From NCBI RefSeq assembly GCF_004341245.1, contig NZ_SLWY01000005.1, positions 178,743-242,742 of the forward strand: a stretch of DNA of 64,000 nt. The letters run 5' to 3'. The position numbers were made by a program, and so were the translations under genes. A model generated the notes under the pieces. It saw nothing but the letters and a program-made list of their open reading frames with translations. It was not told the DNA's origin and did not search any database. The stretch comes from Plasticicumulans lactativorans (GTDB lineage Bacteria > Pseudomonadota > Gammaproteobacteria > Competibacterales > Competibacteraceae). Positions 28,657 through 38,756 of the stretch are shown here, piece by piece; positions within the stretch are counted from its first letter, which is position 1; every line of letters begins with the position of its first letter.

Positions 28657-30229
28657 CGGCCAGCCTGCGGGCGAGCGCGGCGAGCAGGGAAGGGGTGTCG
28701 AGGCCGCGCGCGTCGAGCGGGTGTTCGTCGGCCGGCGGCGGCGTGTAGGCGGCGAGCTGGCGCTCCAGCACGGCGAGGTCGGCCTCGGCGGCGTCGTTGC
28801 CGGCGGCCACGCGCGCCGCGACCCGCGCGCGCAGTTGGTCGGGTTCGGCATGGCAGGCGAGCAGCACGCAGGGCACCCCGCGCGCCGCGGCCAGCGCCCG
28901 GAACGGCGCGCGGTGCGCGGCTTCCGGGAAGGTCGCGTCGACCAGCACCGGCCAGCCCAGCGCCAGCACCGTGCCGGCGAGTTCGAGCAGGCGCGCGTAG
29001 GTGCGGGCGTTGGCCGCGGGCGTGTAAATGCCGCCGGCGACCGCCGCGGCGCTGTTCGCGCGCGGGGCGAGCCCGAACAGGCGCTTGCGCTCGACGTCCG
29101 AGCGCAGCCGGATCGCCCCGAAGGCTTCCAGCACCGCCTGCGTGGCGGTGGACTTGCCGGAGCCCGAAACCCCGTGGGTGAGCAACAGGAACGGCACGCG
29201 CGGCTGCGTGAAGCGCTCGGCGAGCGCCAGGTAGCTGCGGCACTCGGCGAGCAGCGCGGCCTGCGCCGGCGCGTCGAGCCCCGGCTGGTGCAGGCGGATC
29301 GCCGCCACCTTGGCGCGCACCATCGCGCGGTAGACGAGGTAGAACGGCAGCACCTCCAGCGCGCCGAAGTCGCCGCCGTGTTCGAGGTAGGTGTTGAGCA
29401 GGCGCCAGGCCCAGCCCTCGGCGCCGCGCTGCACCAGGTCCATCACCAGGAAGGCGAGGTCGCTCGCGGTGTCGATGCAGCGGAACTCGTCGTTGAACTC
29501 GATGCAGTCGAACACCTCGACGCCGCCCTCGGTGAGGATCATGTTGCCGAGGTGCAGGTCGCCGTGGCACTCGCGCACGCGGCCCTCGGCCTTGCGCCGC
29601 GCGATCGCCGCCGCGGCGGCGGCGTGGGCGCTGCGGGTCCAGGCCTCGAGGCGCTCCAGCCGGGCGAGATCGGCCGGCTCGGCGAGCAGCTCGCGGGTGT
29701 GGCGGAAATTGTCGAAGGCCGGCGCGGCGACCGTCGCGGGCGTGCCGAAATGGCTGGCGGCGGGCAGCGGCGCGGCGGTGTCGCTGTGGAAGGCGGCGAG
29801 GCGCTCGGCGAGGGCGTCGAGGTGCTCGGCACGCAGGCGGCCGTCGGCGAGGCAGCGGTCGAGCAGCGCCTCCTGCGGGAAGCGGCGCATGTGCACCGCG
29901 AACTCGATCGCTTCCGCCGGATCGCCGCCGAGCACGGGGTTTTCCGCCGAGCCGGTGATCGCGATAGAATCCAAATAGAGTGAAGGCGCAAGGCGGCGGT
30001 TGAGCCGTACTTCCGCGGCACAGAAGTCGCGCCGTCGCACCAGGTCGGAGAAGTCCAGGAAGCCCAGGTTCAGGGGCTTCTTGATCTTGTAGGCGTCGTC
30101 GCCGGCGAGCAGCACCACCGAGATGTGCGTCTCGATGCGGCTGACCTGCGCGGGCGGCCCTGGAAAGCGCACCGGGTCGGCGAGTGCGTCGATGAGCGTG
30201 GTGAAGCGATCCTGCGGTTCCTGCGACAT
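28646..30229 (-). CDS. Bifunctional APH-like kinase / P-loop ATPase protein
   Basis: This 527-residue fusion joins an aminoglycoside-phosphotransferase-like kinase domain and a predicted P-loop kinase (COG2187 plus COG0645 architecture). The first domain has HGDLHLGN (222-229) and FDCIEFND (Asp241), the APH catalytic and Mg-binding motifs. The second has Walker A GVSGSGKST (353-361). The substrate is unknown; the resemblance to antibiotic kinases does not show resistance. It is the first gene of a coupled run with tamA and tamB. Confidence 0.85.
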   Translation of the reverse strand: MSQEPQDRFTTLIDALADPVRFPGPPAQVSRIETHISVVLLAGDDAYKIKKPLNLGFLDFSDLVRRRDFCAAEVRLNRRLAPSLYLDSIAITGSAENPVLGGDPAEAIEFAVHMRRFPQEALLDRCLADGRLRAEHLDALAERLAAFHSDTAAPLPAASHFGTPATVAAPAFDNFRHTRELLAEPADLARLERLEAWTRSAHAAAAAAIARRKAEGRVRECHGDLHLGNMILTEGGVEVFDCIEFNDEFRCIDTASDLAFLVMDLVQRGAEGWAWRLLNTYLEHGGDFGALEVLPFYLVYRAMVRAKVAAIRLHQPGLDAPAQAALLAECRSYLALAERFTQPRVPFLLLTHGVSGSGKSTATQAVLEAFGAIRLRSDVERKRLFGLAPRANSAAAVAGGIYTPAANARTYARLLELAGTVLALGWPVLVDATFPEAAHRAPFRALAAARGVPCVLLACHAEPDQLRARVAARVAAGNDAAEADLAVLERQLAAYTPPPADEHPLDARGLDTPSLLAALARRLADGG

Positions 30230-30340
30230 CGCGTCCCGACGTGAGCTGGCTGGAAGGGAGCGACAGGATAGGCCAGCCGCCGAGCCCAAACCAAGCATGC
30301 ACCCCTGCCGCCGCCGTGCGGCCCTCCAGCCGGATCGTCG

Positions 30341-32749
30341 ATGAAGAAAGTCCTCCCCCGCCGCCGCCCCAGTGTGTTCGGTGGCCTGTTCGGTCTGATC
30401 ATGCTGCTGTTGCTGGGGGCGCTCGCCGTCGGCAGCGTGGCGCTGTTCTCCTATGCCCGCCACCTCGACGGCATCATCCGCACGCAGTTCGAGGGCAAGC
30501 GCTGGGCCCTGCCGGCGCGCGTGTACGCGCGCCCGCTCGAGGTGTTCGCCGGCATGCCGCTCGGCGCCGAGCAGTTCGCGCGCGAGCTCGGGCTGCTGAA
30601 CTACCGCGTCGAAGGCCAGGACCTCGGCCCCGGCAGCTACACCCGCAAGGGCGAGACCTTCGAGCTCAGCACCCGCAGCTTCGCATTCTGGGACGGTGTC
30701 GAGCCGGTGCGCCGGCTGCGGGTGGCGTTCAAGGCCGGCACGGTCGCGGAGATCGCCGCGCTCGACGGCCAGCCCGCACCGGGGCTCGTGCGCCTGGAGC
30801 CGCCCGAGATCGCCGGCATCTACCCCTCGCACCGCGAGGACCGCGTGCTGGTGCGTCGCGACGAACTGCCGAAGGCCCTCGTCGATGCCCTGGTCGCCAT
30901 CGAGGACCGCTCGTACTTCGAACACTTCGGCATCGATCCCAAGGGCATCGTGCGTGCCGCCATCGTCAACCTGCGTGCCGGACGCACCGTGCAGGGGGCG
31001 AGCACGCTGACCCAGCAGCTGGTGAAGAACTTCTTCCTCAGCAACGAGCGCACGATGACGCGCAAGCTCAACGAGATGCTGATGGCGGTGCTGATCGACT
31101 GGCACTACAGCAAGGACGAGATCCTCGAAGCCTACGCCAACGAGATCTACCTGGCCCAGGACGGCGCGCGCGCCATCCACGGCTTCGGCCTGGCGGCGCG
31201 CTACTTCTTCGGCCGCACCCTGAGCGAGCTGGACCTGCCGCAGGTGGCGCTGCTGGTGGGCCTGGTCAAGGGGCCGTCGTACTACGACCCGCGCCGGCAT
31301 CCCGAGCGCGCCCGCGACCGCCGCGCGCTGGTGCTCGACGCGATGGCCGAACTCGGCAGCATCACGCCGGAGCAGGCGGCCGCGGCGAAGCAGGCGCCGC
31401 TCGGCGTGGTCGAGCGCCCGTCCAGCGGCGTGACGCAGTACCCGACCTTCCTCGACCTGGTGCAGCGGCAGCTGCGCGAGAGCTACCGCGAGGAGGACCT
31501 GACCTCGGCCGGGCTGAAGATCTTCACCACCCTCGACCCGCAGCTGCAGGGCGTGGCCGAGCAGACCATCATCAACATGCTGCCGGTGCTCGAAAAGAGC
31601 GTGCGGCTCAAGCCCGACCTGCTGCAGGGCGCGGCGGTGCTGGCGGTGCCCGACACCGGCGAGGTGCTGGCGATGGTCGGCGGGCGCGACGTGCACTTCG
31701 CCGGCTTCAACCGCGTGCTCGACGCGCGCCGGCCGGCCGGCTCGCTGCTGAAGCCCGCGGTGTACCTGACCGCGCTGGAAGACCCGTCGCGCTTCACCCT
31801 CGCCACCGCGCTCGACGACTCGCCGTTCACCTGGCACCTGGCCGGCAGCGACTGGTCGCCGCACAACTACGACAAGCGCTACCACGGGCGCGTGCTGCTG
31901 CGCGACGCGCTCGCCAAGTCCTACAACATCCCGACCGCGCGCCTCGGCCAGATGGTCGGCATGGACAAGGTCGTCGACACGCTGAAGCGCCTCGGTGTGC
32001 GCCAGGAACTCAAGCCCTTCCCGTCGCTGGTGCTCGGCGCCACCGACATTGCGCCGATCGAGATCGCGCAGGTCTACCAGACGCTGTCGAGCGGCGGCTA
32101 CCGCGCGCCGCTGCGCGCGATCCGCGAGGTCACCACGCAGGACGGCCGCCCGCTCGCCCGCTATCCGCTGAAGATCGAGCAGGTCGTCTCGCCGGGGCCG
32201 GCGTACCTGATCACCCAGGCGTTGCAGACCGTGGTGCGCGAAGGCACCGCGGCTGCGGCCACCGCCAAGCTCGATCGCAAGCTCAACCTCGCCGGCAAGA
32301 CCGGCACCACCGACGACCTGCGCGACTCCTGGTTCGCCGGCTTCAGCGGCAACTACATGGGCGTGGTCTGGGTCGGGCGCGACGACAACCAGCCGACCGG
32401 GCTGTCGGGCACCACCGGTGCCCTGCGCGTGTGGGTGGAGCTGATGAAGCAGCTCCCGCTGCAGCCCGTCGACGCCGCGCCGCCGGCCGGCGTGCAGACC
32501 GCGCGCATCGACCGCGACAGCGGCCTGCTCGCCGACGAGCACTGCCCGCGCGCGCTGAGCCTGCCGTTCATCGCCGGCTCGGCGCCGAGCACCGTCGCGC
32601 CCTGCCACGCCGGCTACGAGTCCGCACCGGGGTATGATGACAACAGCGATCCGGGGGCCGGCGGCGCGCCGGCCGACCCGTCCGCGCCGCCGTCCGGCGG
32701 CGGCGGCAACGATTCGATTGGCGATTTCTTCAAGAGGTTGATGCAATGA
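30341..32749 (+). CDS. mrcB: Penicillin-binding protein 1B (bifunctional transglycosylase/transpeptidase)
   Basis: This class A PBP polymerises and crosslinks peptidoglycan. The 802-residue protein has a short cytoplasmic tail, a membrane helix (about 17-38), a UB2H-like region, and a GT51 domain with the catalytic EDRSYFEHFGID and QGASTLTQQLVKNFF. The transpeptidase domain has SLLK (Ser nucleophile in PAGSLLKPAVY), SYN (KSYNIPTARLG) and KTGTT. A Gly/Pro-rich tail follows. Its end overlaps the next lipoprotein gene by four bases, coupling PBP1B to a likely activator. Confidence 0.95.
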   Translation: MKKVLPRRRPSVFGGLFGLIMLLLLGALAVGSVALFSYARHLDGIIRTQFEGKRWALPARVYARPLEVFAGMPLGAEQFARELGLLNYRVEGQDLGPGSYTRKGETFELSTRSFAFWDGVEPVRRLRVAFKAGTVAEIAALDGQPAPGLVRLEPPEIAGIYPSHREDRVLVRRDELPKALVDALVAIEDRSYFEHFGIDPKGIVRAAIVNLRAGRTVQGASTLTQQLVKNFFLSNERTMTRKLNEMLMAVLIDWHYSKDEILEAYANEIYLAQDGARAIHGFGLAARYFFGRTLSELDLPQVALLVGLVKGPSYYDPRRHPERARDRRALVLDAMAELGSITPEQAAAAKQAPLGVVERPSSGVTQYPTFLDLVQRQLRESYREEDLTSAGLKIFTTLDPQLQGVAEQTIINMLPVLEKSVRLKPDLLQGAAVLAVPDTGEVLAMVGGRDVHFAGFNRVLDARRPAGSLLKPAVYLTALEDPSRFTLATALDDSPFTWHLAGSDWSPHNYDKRYHGRVLLRDALAKSYNIPTARLGQMVGMDKVVDTLKRLGVRQELKPFPSLVLGATDIAPIEIAQVYQTLSSGGYRAPLRAIREVTTQDGRPLARYPLKIEQVVSPGPAYLITQALQTVVREGTAAAATAKLDRKLNLAGKTGTTDDLRDSWFAGFSGNYMGVVWVGRDDNQPTGLSGTTGALRVWVELMKQLPLQPVDAAPPAGVQTARIDRDSGLLADEHCPRALSLPFIAGSAPSTVAPCHAGYESAPGYDDNSDPGAGGAPADPSAPPSGGGGNDSIGDFFKRLMQ

Positions 32750-33495
32750 TTTCCCACGCCCCGCGCCCAGCCCTGGGCCTGGCCCTGCTGCTCGTCGTGC
32801 TCACCGGCTGCGCCAGCGCGCCGTCGCCGTTCGGTGCTCCGGTCGAGGACCGCAGCATCCGCGGCGCACCGCGTACCGCCAGGGCGACGCCGAATCCGCC
32901 GCCGGCATCGGCGGTCGAGGTCCAGCCGCTGGCCCGCCCCGAGCCGCTGGTGCCGAACGTCGGCGCGCTCGAGCCGGCGCCGGCGATGGAGTCGTCGGCC
33001 GACCTGCCGGCCCCGACGACGCCGCTGCCGACGCCGCCGAACTCGGTGGTCGCCGCGCGCCCGGCGCCGCCGGCCCCCGCGCCCGCCCCGGCCCCGGCCG
33101 CCGCTGCGGCGGAGCCGGCCGCACGCGCGCCGGCGCCGCCGCCGGCCGAGATCAACCGCCAGGGCAATCCCGCGGTGGTCGCGCTGCTCGACAGCGCCGC
33201 CGGCTTCGTGCAGAGCGGCGATCTCGACAAGGCCGCAGCGGCGCTCGAACGCGCGCAGCGCATCGAGCCGCGCAACCCGAGCATCCTCTACGACCTCGCG
33301 CAGGTGCGCGCGCACCAGGGCCAGTACGGCCAGTCCGAGGCGCTCGCGCAGAAGTCCATCGGCCTCGCCGGCGCCGACAACGCGCTGAAGGCGCGCAACT
33401 GGAAGCTGATCGGCGCGGTGCGGCGTGCCGGCGGCAACGCGAGCGGCGCCGACGCCGCCGACGCCCAGGCCGCGCTGGCCGAGCGCGGCCGCTGA
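32746..33495 (+). CDS. TPR lipoprotein, likely LpoP-type activator of PBP1B
   Basis: This outer-membrane lipoprotein candidate has 249 residues, a signal peptide ending in LTGC (Cys22), a long Pro/Ala-rich flexible linker (about 30-135) and a C-terminal tetratricopeptide domain (VALLDSAAGFVQSGDLDKAAA and following helices). In Pseudomonas aeruginosa a TPR lipoprotein, LpoP, encoded next to PBP1b activates it, and the same layout with an ATGA overlap is seen here. The function is inferred from architecture and position. Confidence 0.7.
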   Translation: MISHAPRPALGLALLLVVLTGCASAPSPFGAPVEDRSIRGAPRTARATPNPPPASAVEVQPLARPEPLVPNVGALEPAPAMESSADLPAPTTPLPTPPNSVVAARPAPPAPAPAPAPAAAAAEPAARAPAPPPAEINRQGNPAVVALLDSAAGFVQSGDLDKAAAALERAQRIEPRNPSILYDLAQVRAHQGQYGQSEALAQKSIGLAGADNALKARNWKLIGAVRRAGGNASGADAADAQAALAERGR

Positions 33496-33499
33496 GGCG

Positions 33500-33523
33500 G
33501 GCCGGCGCGCGTGCGCGCCGGCC
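33500..33523. terminator. GC-rich hairpin between the lipoprotein gene and yoaA
   Basis: An 11-bp perfect inverted repeat (GGCCGGCGCGC, then GCGCGCCGGCC) encloses a two-base gap at 33511-33512, so the real loop is a few bases larger. Only CGTTCCCCC follows, so it may be a Rho-aided terminator or a 3' end stabiliser. Confidence 0.4.
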
Positions 33524-33535
33524 GTTCCCCCGACC

Positions 33536-35467
<1,932 letters not shown>

Positions 35468-35512
35468 GGCGGCCGCTCGCGTCCCCCGGCACCTTCCGTT
35501 GCGGAGACCCGC

Positions 35513-36208
35513 GTGAAGCTGCTCGCCTTCGATACCGCCACCGATGCCTGTTCGGCCGCCGTCTGCTGCGACGGCGCCAGCGTGCACCGCTACGCCGTCG
35601 CGCCGCGCGGCCACACCGCGCTGCTCCTGCCGATGATCGAGGCGGTGCTCGCCGAGGCCGGCCTGCGCCTCGGCGAACTCGACGGCATCGCCTTCGGGCG
35701 CGGACCGGGTGCCTTCGTCGGCGTGCGCATCGCTGCGGCGGTGGCGCAGGGCCTGGCCTTCGCCGCCGATCTGCCGGTGGTGCCGGTGTCGACGCTGGCG
35801 GCGCTGGCACGCCAGGCGTGGCGCGTGCACGGCGCGCAAAACGTCGCCGCGGCGCTCGACGCGCGCATGGGCGAGGTCTACTGGGGCGCCTACCGCGCGA
35901 CGGCTGCCGGCGACGTGGTCGCCGTGGGTGACGAGCGCGTGTGCCCGCCGGCGGCGGTGCCGGTGCCGGCGGGGGACGACTGGGTCGGCATCGGCAGCGG
36001 CTGGGATGCCTGCACTGAGGCGCTGCACGCCGTCTGCCCGGTGCGCGCGCAACTGCGCGATGCCCAGCCGCACGCGCTCGACGTCGCCGTCCTCGGCGGG
36101 CTGCGGCTGGCGCGCGGCGAAGGCGTCGCCGCCGAGCACGCGCAACCGGTGTACCTGCGCGACGAGGTGGCGCAGACGCTCGCCGCGCGTGCCGCCGCCG
36201 CGCGCTGA
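35513..36208 (+). CDS. tsaB: tRNA threonylcarbamoyladenosine biosynthesis protein TsaB
   Basis: TsaB is the non-catalytic partner of TsaD in t6A37 tRNA modification. The 231-residue protein starts at a GTG and reads KLLAFDTATDACSAAV, an actin-like ATPase-fold phosphate-1 motif, followed by GRGPGAFVGVRIAAAVAQGLAFA, the TsaB signature. GCGGAGA before the GTG is a good ribosome-binding site. It follows yoaA by 45 bases, a neighbourhood also seen in E. coli (yeaZ/tsaB beside yoaA). Confidence 0.93.
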   Translation: MKLLAFDTATDACSAAVCCDGASVHRYAVAPRGHTALLLPMIEAVLAEAGLRLGELDGIAFGRGPGAFVGVRIAAAVAQGLAFAADLPVVPVSTLAALARQAWRVHGAQNVAAALDARMGEVYWGAYRATAAGDVVAVGDERVCPPAAVPVPAGDDWVGIGSGWDACTEALHAVCPVRAQLRDAQPHALDVAVLGGLRLARGEGVAAEHAQPVYLRDEVAQTLAARAAAAR

Positions 36209-36320
36209 CGGCGGCTGGCCGGCGCGTTCGCGCTGCTGCTAGCATGGCCGCGCCCTGGCGCCGCGGCACCCTGCCCGCCGCCGACGCGTCCCGCACGCGC
36301 GACAGATCGAGGAAGCCGAT

Positions 36321-36791
36321 ATGACAACGACAAGTACCGCGATTCCCGACAGCCTTAATGGCAAGGCACTGCCCGAACTGGTCACCAAGCTGCTCGACGA
36401 GCGTGCCGACGTGCTCGCGCATCTGCGCGAGCTCGCCGGACGCTGCGACACGGGGGATGCCGCCGAACTGCGCCGGCGCCTGCAGGGCTTCCGTCAGGTG
36501 CTGATCGACTACCTCGCGCTCGGGCATTTCGAGGTCTACCAGTGCCTGAACGACAGCGCGCGCACCGCGCCGCGCTGCGCCGACGTGCTCGAACTCGCCG
36601 GCCGGCTGGAGGACACCCTGTCCGAGATCACCCAGGCGGCGGTGGACTTCGACGAGCGCTACGGCGGCGAGGTCGAACCCGACCTCGCCGCGCTGCCGAC
36701 CGACCTCGCCGGCCTCGGCGCCCAGCTCGAAGCGCGCATCGCGCTGGAAGACCGCCTGATCGCCGCGATCCGCGGCTGCAGCGGACACTAG
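36321..36791 (+). CDS. Rsd/AlgQ family anti-sigma-70 type regulator
   Basis: Rsd/AlgQ proteins bind region 4 of the primary sigma factor, helping stationary-phase promoter switching. The 156-residue protein keeps the family pattern FRQVLIDYLALGHFEVYQCL (about 53-73) and the C-terminal LGAQLEARIALEDRLI. The N-terminal part, with ELVTKLLDERADVLAHL, fits the helical bundle. A TAGCAT at 36239-36244 might be its -10. The assignment rests on motif pattern and length. Confidence 0.75.
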   Translation: MTTTSTAIPDSLNGKALPELVTKLLDERADVLAHLRELAGRCDTGDAAELRRRLQGFRQVLIDYLALGHFEVYQCLNDSARTAPRCADVLELAGRLEDTLSEITQAAVDFDERYGGEVEPDLAALPTDLAGLGAQLEARIALEDRLIAAIRGCSGH

Positions 36792-36811
36792 GCGCCGCCG
36801 CGCGCACCGCC

Positions 36812-37243
36812 ATGGCCCGCGTCCGCCTCGATCTGCCCGCGCAGTTCCCGTTCCGCACCGAGCTGCAGGTGCGGGTGGTCGACATCAACTACGGCAACCA
36901 CCTCGGCAACCATGCGCTGCTCGGCATGGTCCACGAGGCGCGCGTGCGCTACCTCGCCGCGCACGGCCAGAGCGAGCTGGACTGCTGCGGCGCCGCGCTG
37001 ATCATGGCCGACGCCGTGGTGGTCTACCGCTCCGAAGCCTTTCTCGGCGAAACCCTGGTGTTCGAGGTCGCGACCACCGACCTCGGCAGGCACGGCTGCG
37101 ATTTCGTCTACCGCGTCAGCGCGCGCGACGACGGGCGCGAGGTCGCGCGCGCCAAGACCGGCATCGTGTTCTTCGACTACGCCGCGCGGCGCGTGCGTCC
37201 GGTGCCCGACGCGTTCCCGGCGCTGTTCGCCGTCTGCGCCTGA
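36812..37243 (+). CDS. Acyl-CoA thioesterase, hotdog fold (4HBT family)
   Basis: The 143-residue protein matches single-domain 4-hydroxybenzoyl-CoA-type thioesterases: RVVDINYGNHLGNHALLGMVHEARVRYL at the start of the long helix, then beta strands around VVVYRSEAFLGETLVFEV and ending AKTGIVFFDYAARRVRPVP. It lies 20 bases after the Rsd-like gene. The acyl-CoA it acts on cannot be told from sequence. Confidence 0.82.
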   Translation: MARVRLDLPAQFPFRTELQVRVVDINYGNHLGNHALLGMVHEARVRYLAAHGQSELDCCGAALIMADAVVVYRSEAFLGETLVFEVATTDLGRHGCDFVYRVSARDDGREVARAKTGIVFFDYAARRVRPVPDAFPALFAVCA

Positions 37244-37271
37244 AGCGGCCGCGTGCCGCTCCCGTTCCTGC

Positions 37272-38756
37272 ATGCGTCCGCTGCTGCCCCTGCGAATCGT
37301 CGTTGCGCTGCTGCTGAGCCTGGGGCTCGCGGCGCTGCTGATCCTGATCCTCTACCTCACCGACCTCGGCTTCGCGGTGTGGGAGCGCCTCGCCACGGCG
37401 CCGACCGGCTTCGTCGTCGCCTATGCGTTGCTGATCGCGCTGGTCGCCGGCGGCGGCGGCTGGCTGATCTGGCGCCTGCTCGCCCCGTCGCCGGCGCCGC
37501 CGTCCGCCCCGCCGGCACCCACCGCCCCGCCCGCCGAACCCGAGCTCACCGCACGCCTCGAAACCGCGGCGGAGCAGGGCGTGGATGTCGCCGAGCTGCG
37601 CGCCGAACTCGACGAGCTGGCCCGCCGCCGCGCCGCCGGGCGCATCGTGGTGGCGCTGTTCGGCGAGGTCAGCGCCGGCAAGTCGAGCCTGATCCGTGCA
37701 CTCCTGCCCGACGCCGCGGTGGCGGTCGACGTGCTCGGCGGCACCACGCGCACGGTGACGCAGCACACCTGGACCAGCCCGGCGGGCGATGCCCTGGTGC
37801 TCGCCGACGTCCCCGGCACCAACGAGGCCGGCGGTGCGCTCGATGCGCTGGCACGGGCCGAGGCCGAGCGCGCGCACCTGGTGATCTACGTCTGCGACGG
37901 CGACCTCACCCGCGACCAGGCTGCGCAGCTCGACGCCCTGCTCGCGCTCGGCAAGCCGCTCTTGCTCGCGCTGAACAAGACCGACCGCTACAGCGCCGAC
38001 GAGCGGGCGCAGGTCGAGGCGCGCCTGCGCGAACGCCTCGCCGGGCGCGCCGAACTGGTCGGCGTGCAGGCCGGCGGCAGCGAGGAGGTGCTGCGCGTGC
38101 TGCCCGACGGGCGCGAGGAGTGGCTCACGCGGCCGCGCCCGGCCGAGGTCGAGGCGCTGCGCGCCGCGCTGCGGCGACAGCTCGACGCCGACCCGGCGGC
38201 GCTCGAACAGCTGCGCGACCTCGCCGTGTTCAGCGTGCTGGCGCGCCGGCTCGAGCGCAGCGTGGCGGCGCACCGGCGCGAACGCGGCGATGCGCTGGTG
38301 CAGGGCTACGCGCGCAAGGCGGTGTTCGGCGCGCTCGCCGCCGTCGGCCCGGGCACCGACGTGCTGATCCAGGGCTACCTCGGCGTCGCCATGCTCAAGG
38401 ACCTGTGCGCGCTCTACGAGGTGCCGGCGCGCGAGGTCGACCTGCAGCGCTTCGTCGAACTCGCCAGCGGCCACGTCAAGCGCAACCTCAACCTGCTGCT
38501 CGCGCTCGCCGGCAACGTGTTCAAGGCCTTCCCCGGCGTCGGCACCGTGGTCGGCGGCATGCTGCACGCGGTCGCCTACGGGCTGATCTTCGAGAGCCTG
38601 GGGCGCGCCGTGGTGCGCTCGCTGGAGACCCGCGGCGAGCTCGCCGCCGCCCCCGTGCTGCGCCTGTTCGAGGACGATCTGCGTGAACATCTGGAAACGC
38701 GTGCGCGACGCCTGGCCGGCCTGGTTGTCGGTCGGGCGCGCGGGCACGACGCCTGA
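37272..38756 (+). CDS. Membrane-anchored GTPase with C-terminal DUF697-like domain (first of pair)
   Basis: The 494-residue protein has two N-terminal membrane helices (about 7-30 and 42-68), a Pro/Ala linker, then a G domain: P-loop FGEVSAGKSS (about 130-139), switch II ADVPGTNEAG and NKTD (about 234-237). The C-terminal third has hydrophobic segments with GALAAVGPGTDVLIQGYLGVAML, as in DUF697 proteins. It overlaps the next GTPase gene by 74 bases in another frame, and both share the same domain plan, suggesting an old duplication and a joint role. Confidence 0.8.
   Translation: MRPLLPLRIVVALLLSLGLAALLILILYLTDLGFAVWERLATAPTGFVVAYALLIALVAGGGGWLIWRLLAPSPAPPSAPPAPTAPPAEPELTARLETAAEQGVDVAELRAELDELARRRAAGRIVVALFGEVSAGKSSLIRALLPDAAVAVDVLGGTTRTVTQHTWTSPAGDALVLADVPGTNEAGGALDALARAEAERAHLVIYVCDGDLTRDQAAQLDALLALGKPLLLALNKTDRYSADERAQVEARLRERLAGRAELVGVQAGGSEEVLRVLPDGREEWLTRPRPAEVEALRAALRRQLDADPAALEQLRDLAVFSVLARRLERSVAAHRRERGDALVQGYARKAVFGALAAVGPGTDVLIQGYLGVAMLKDLCALYEVPAREVDLQRFVELASGHVKRNLNLLLALAGNVFKAFPGVGTVVGGMLHAVAYGLIFESLGRAVVRSLETRGELAAAPVLRLFEDDLREHLETRARRLAGLVVGRARGHDA

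Noticed and set aside
28646..30229. Aminoglycoside resistance gene
   Set aside because: The HGDLHLGN motif is shared by many small-molecule kinases; the fusion to a P-loop domain and the tam context match a housekeeping family.
30230..32746. Minus-strand extension of the APH-like kinase frame across mrcB
   Set aside because: The extension is antisense to PBP1B; the conserved kinase start is the ATG at 30229.
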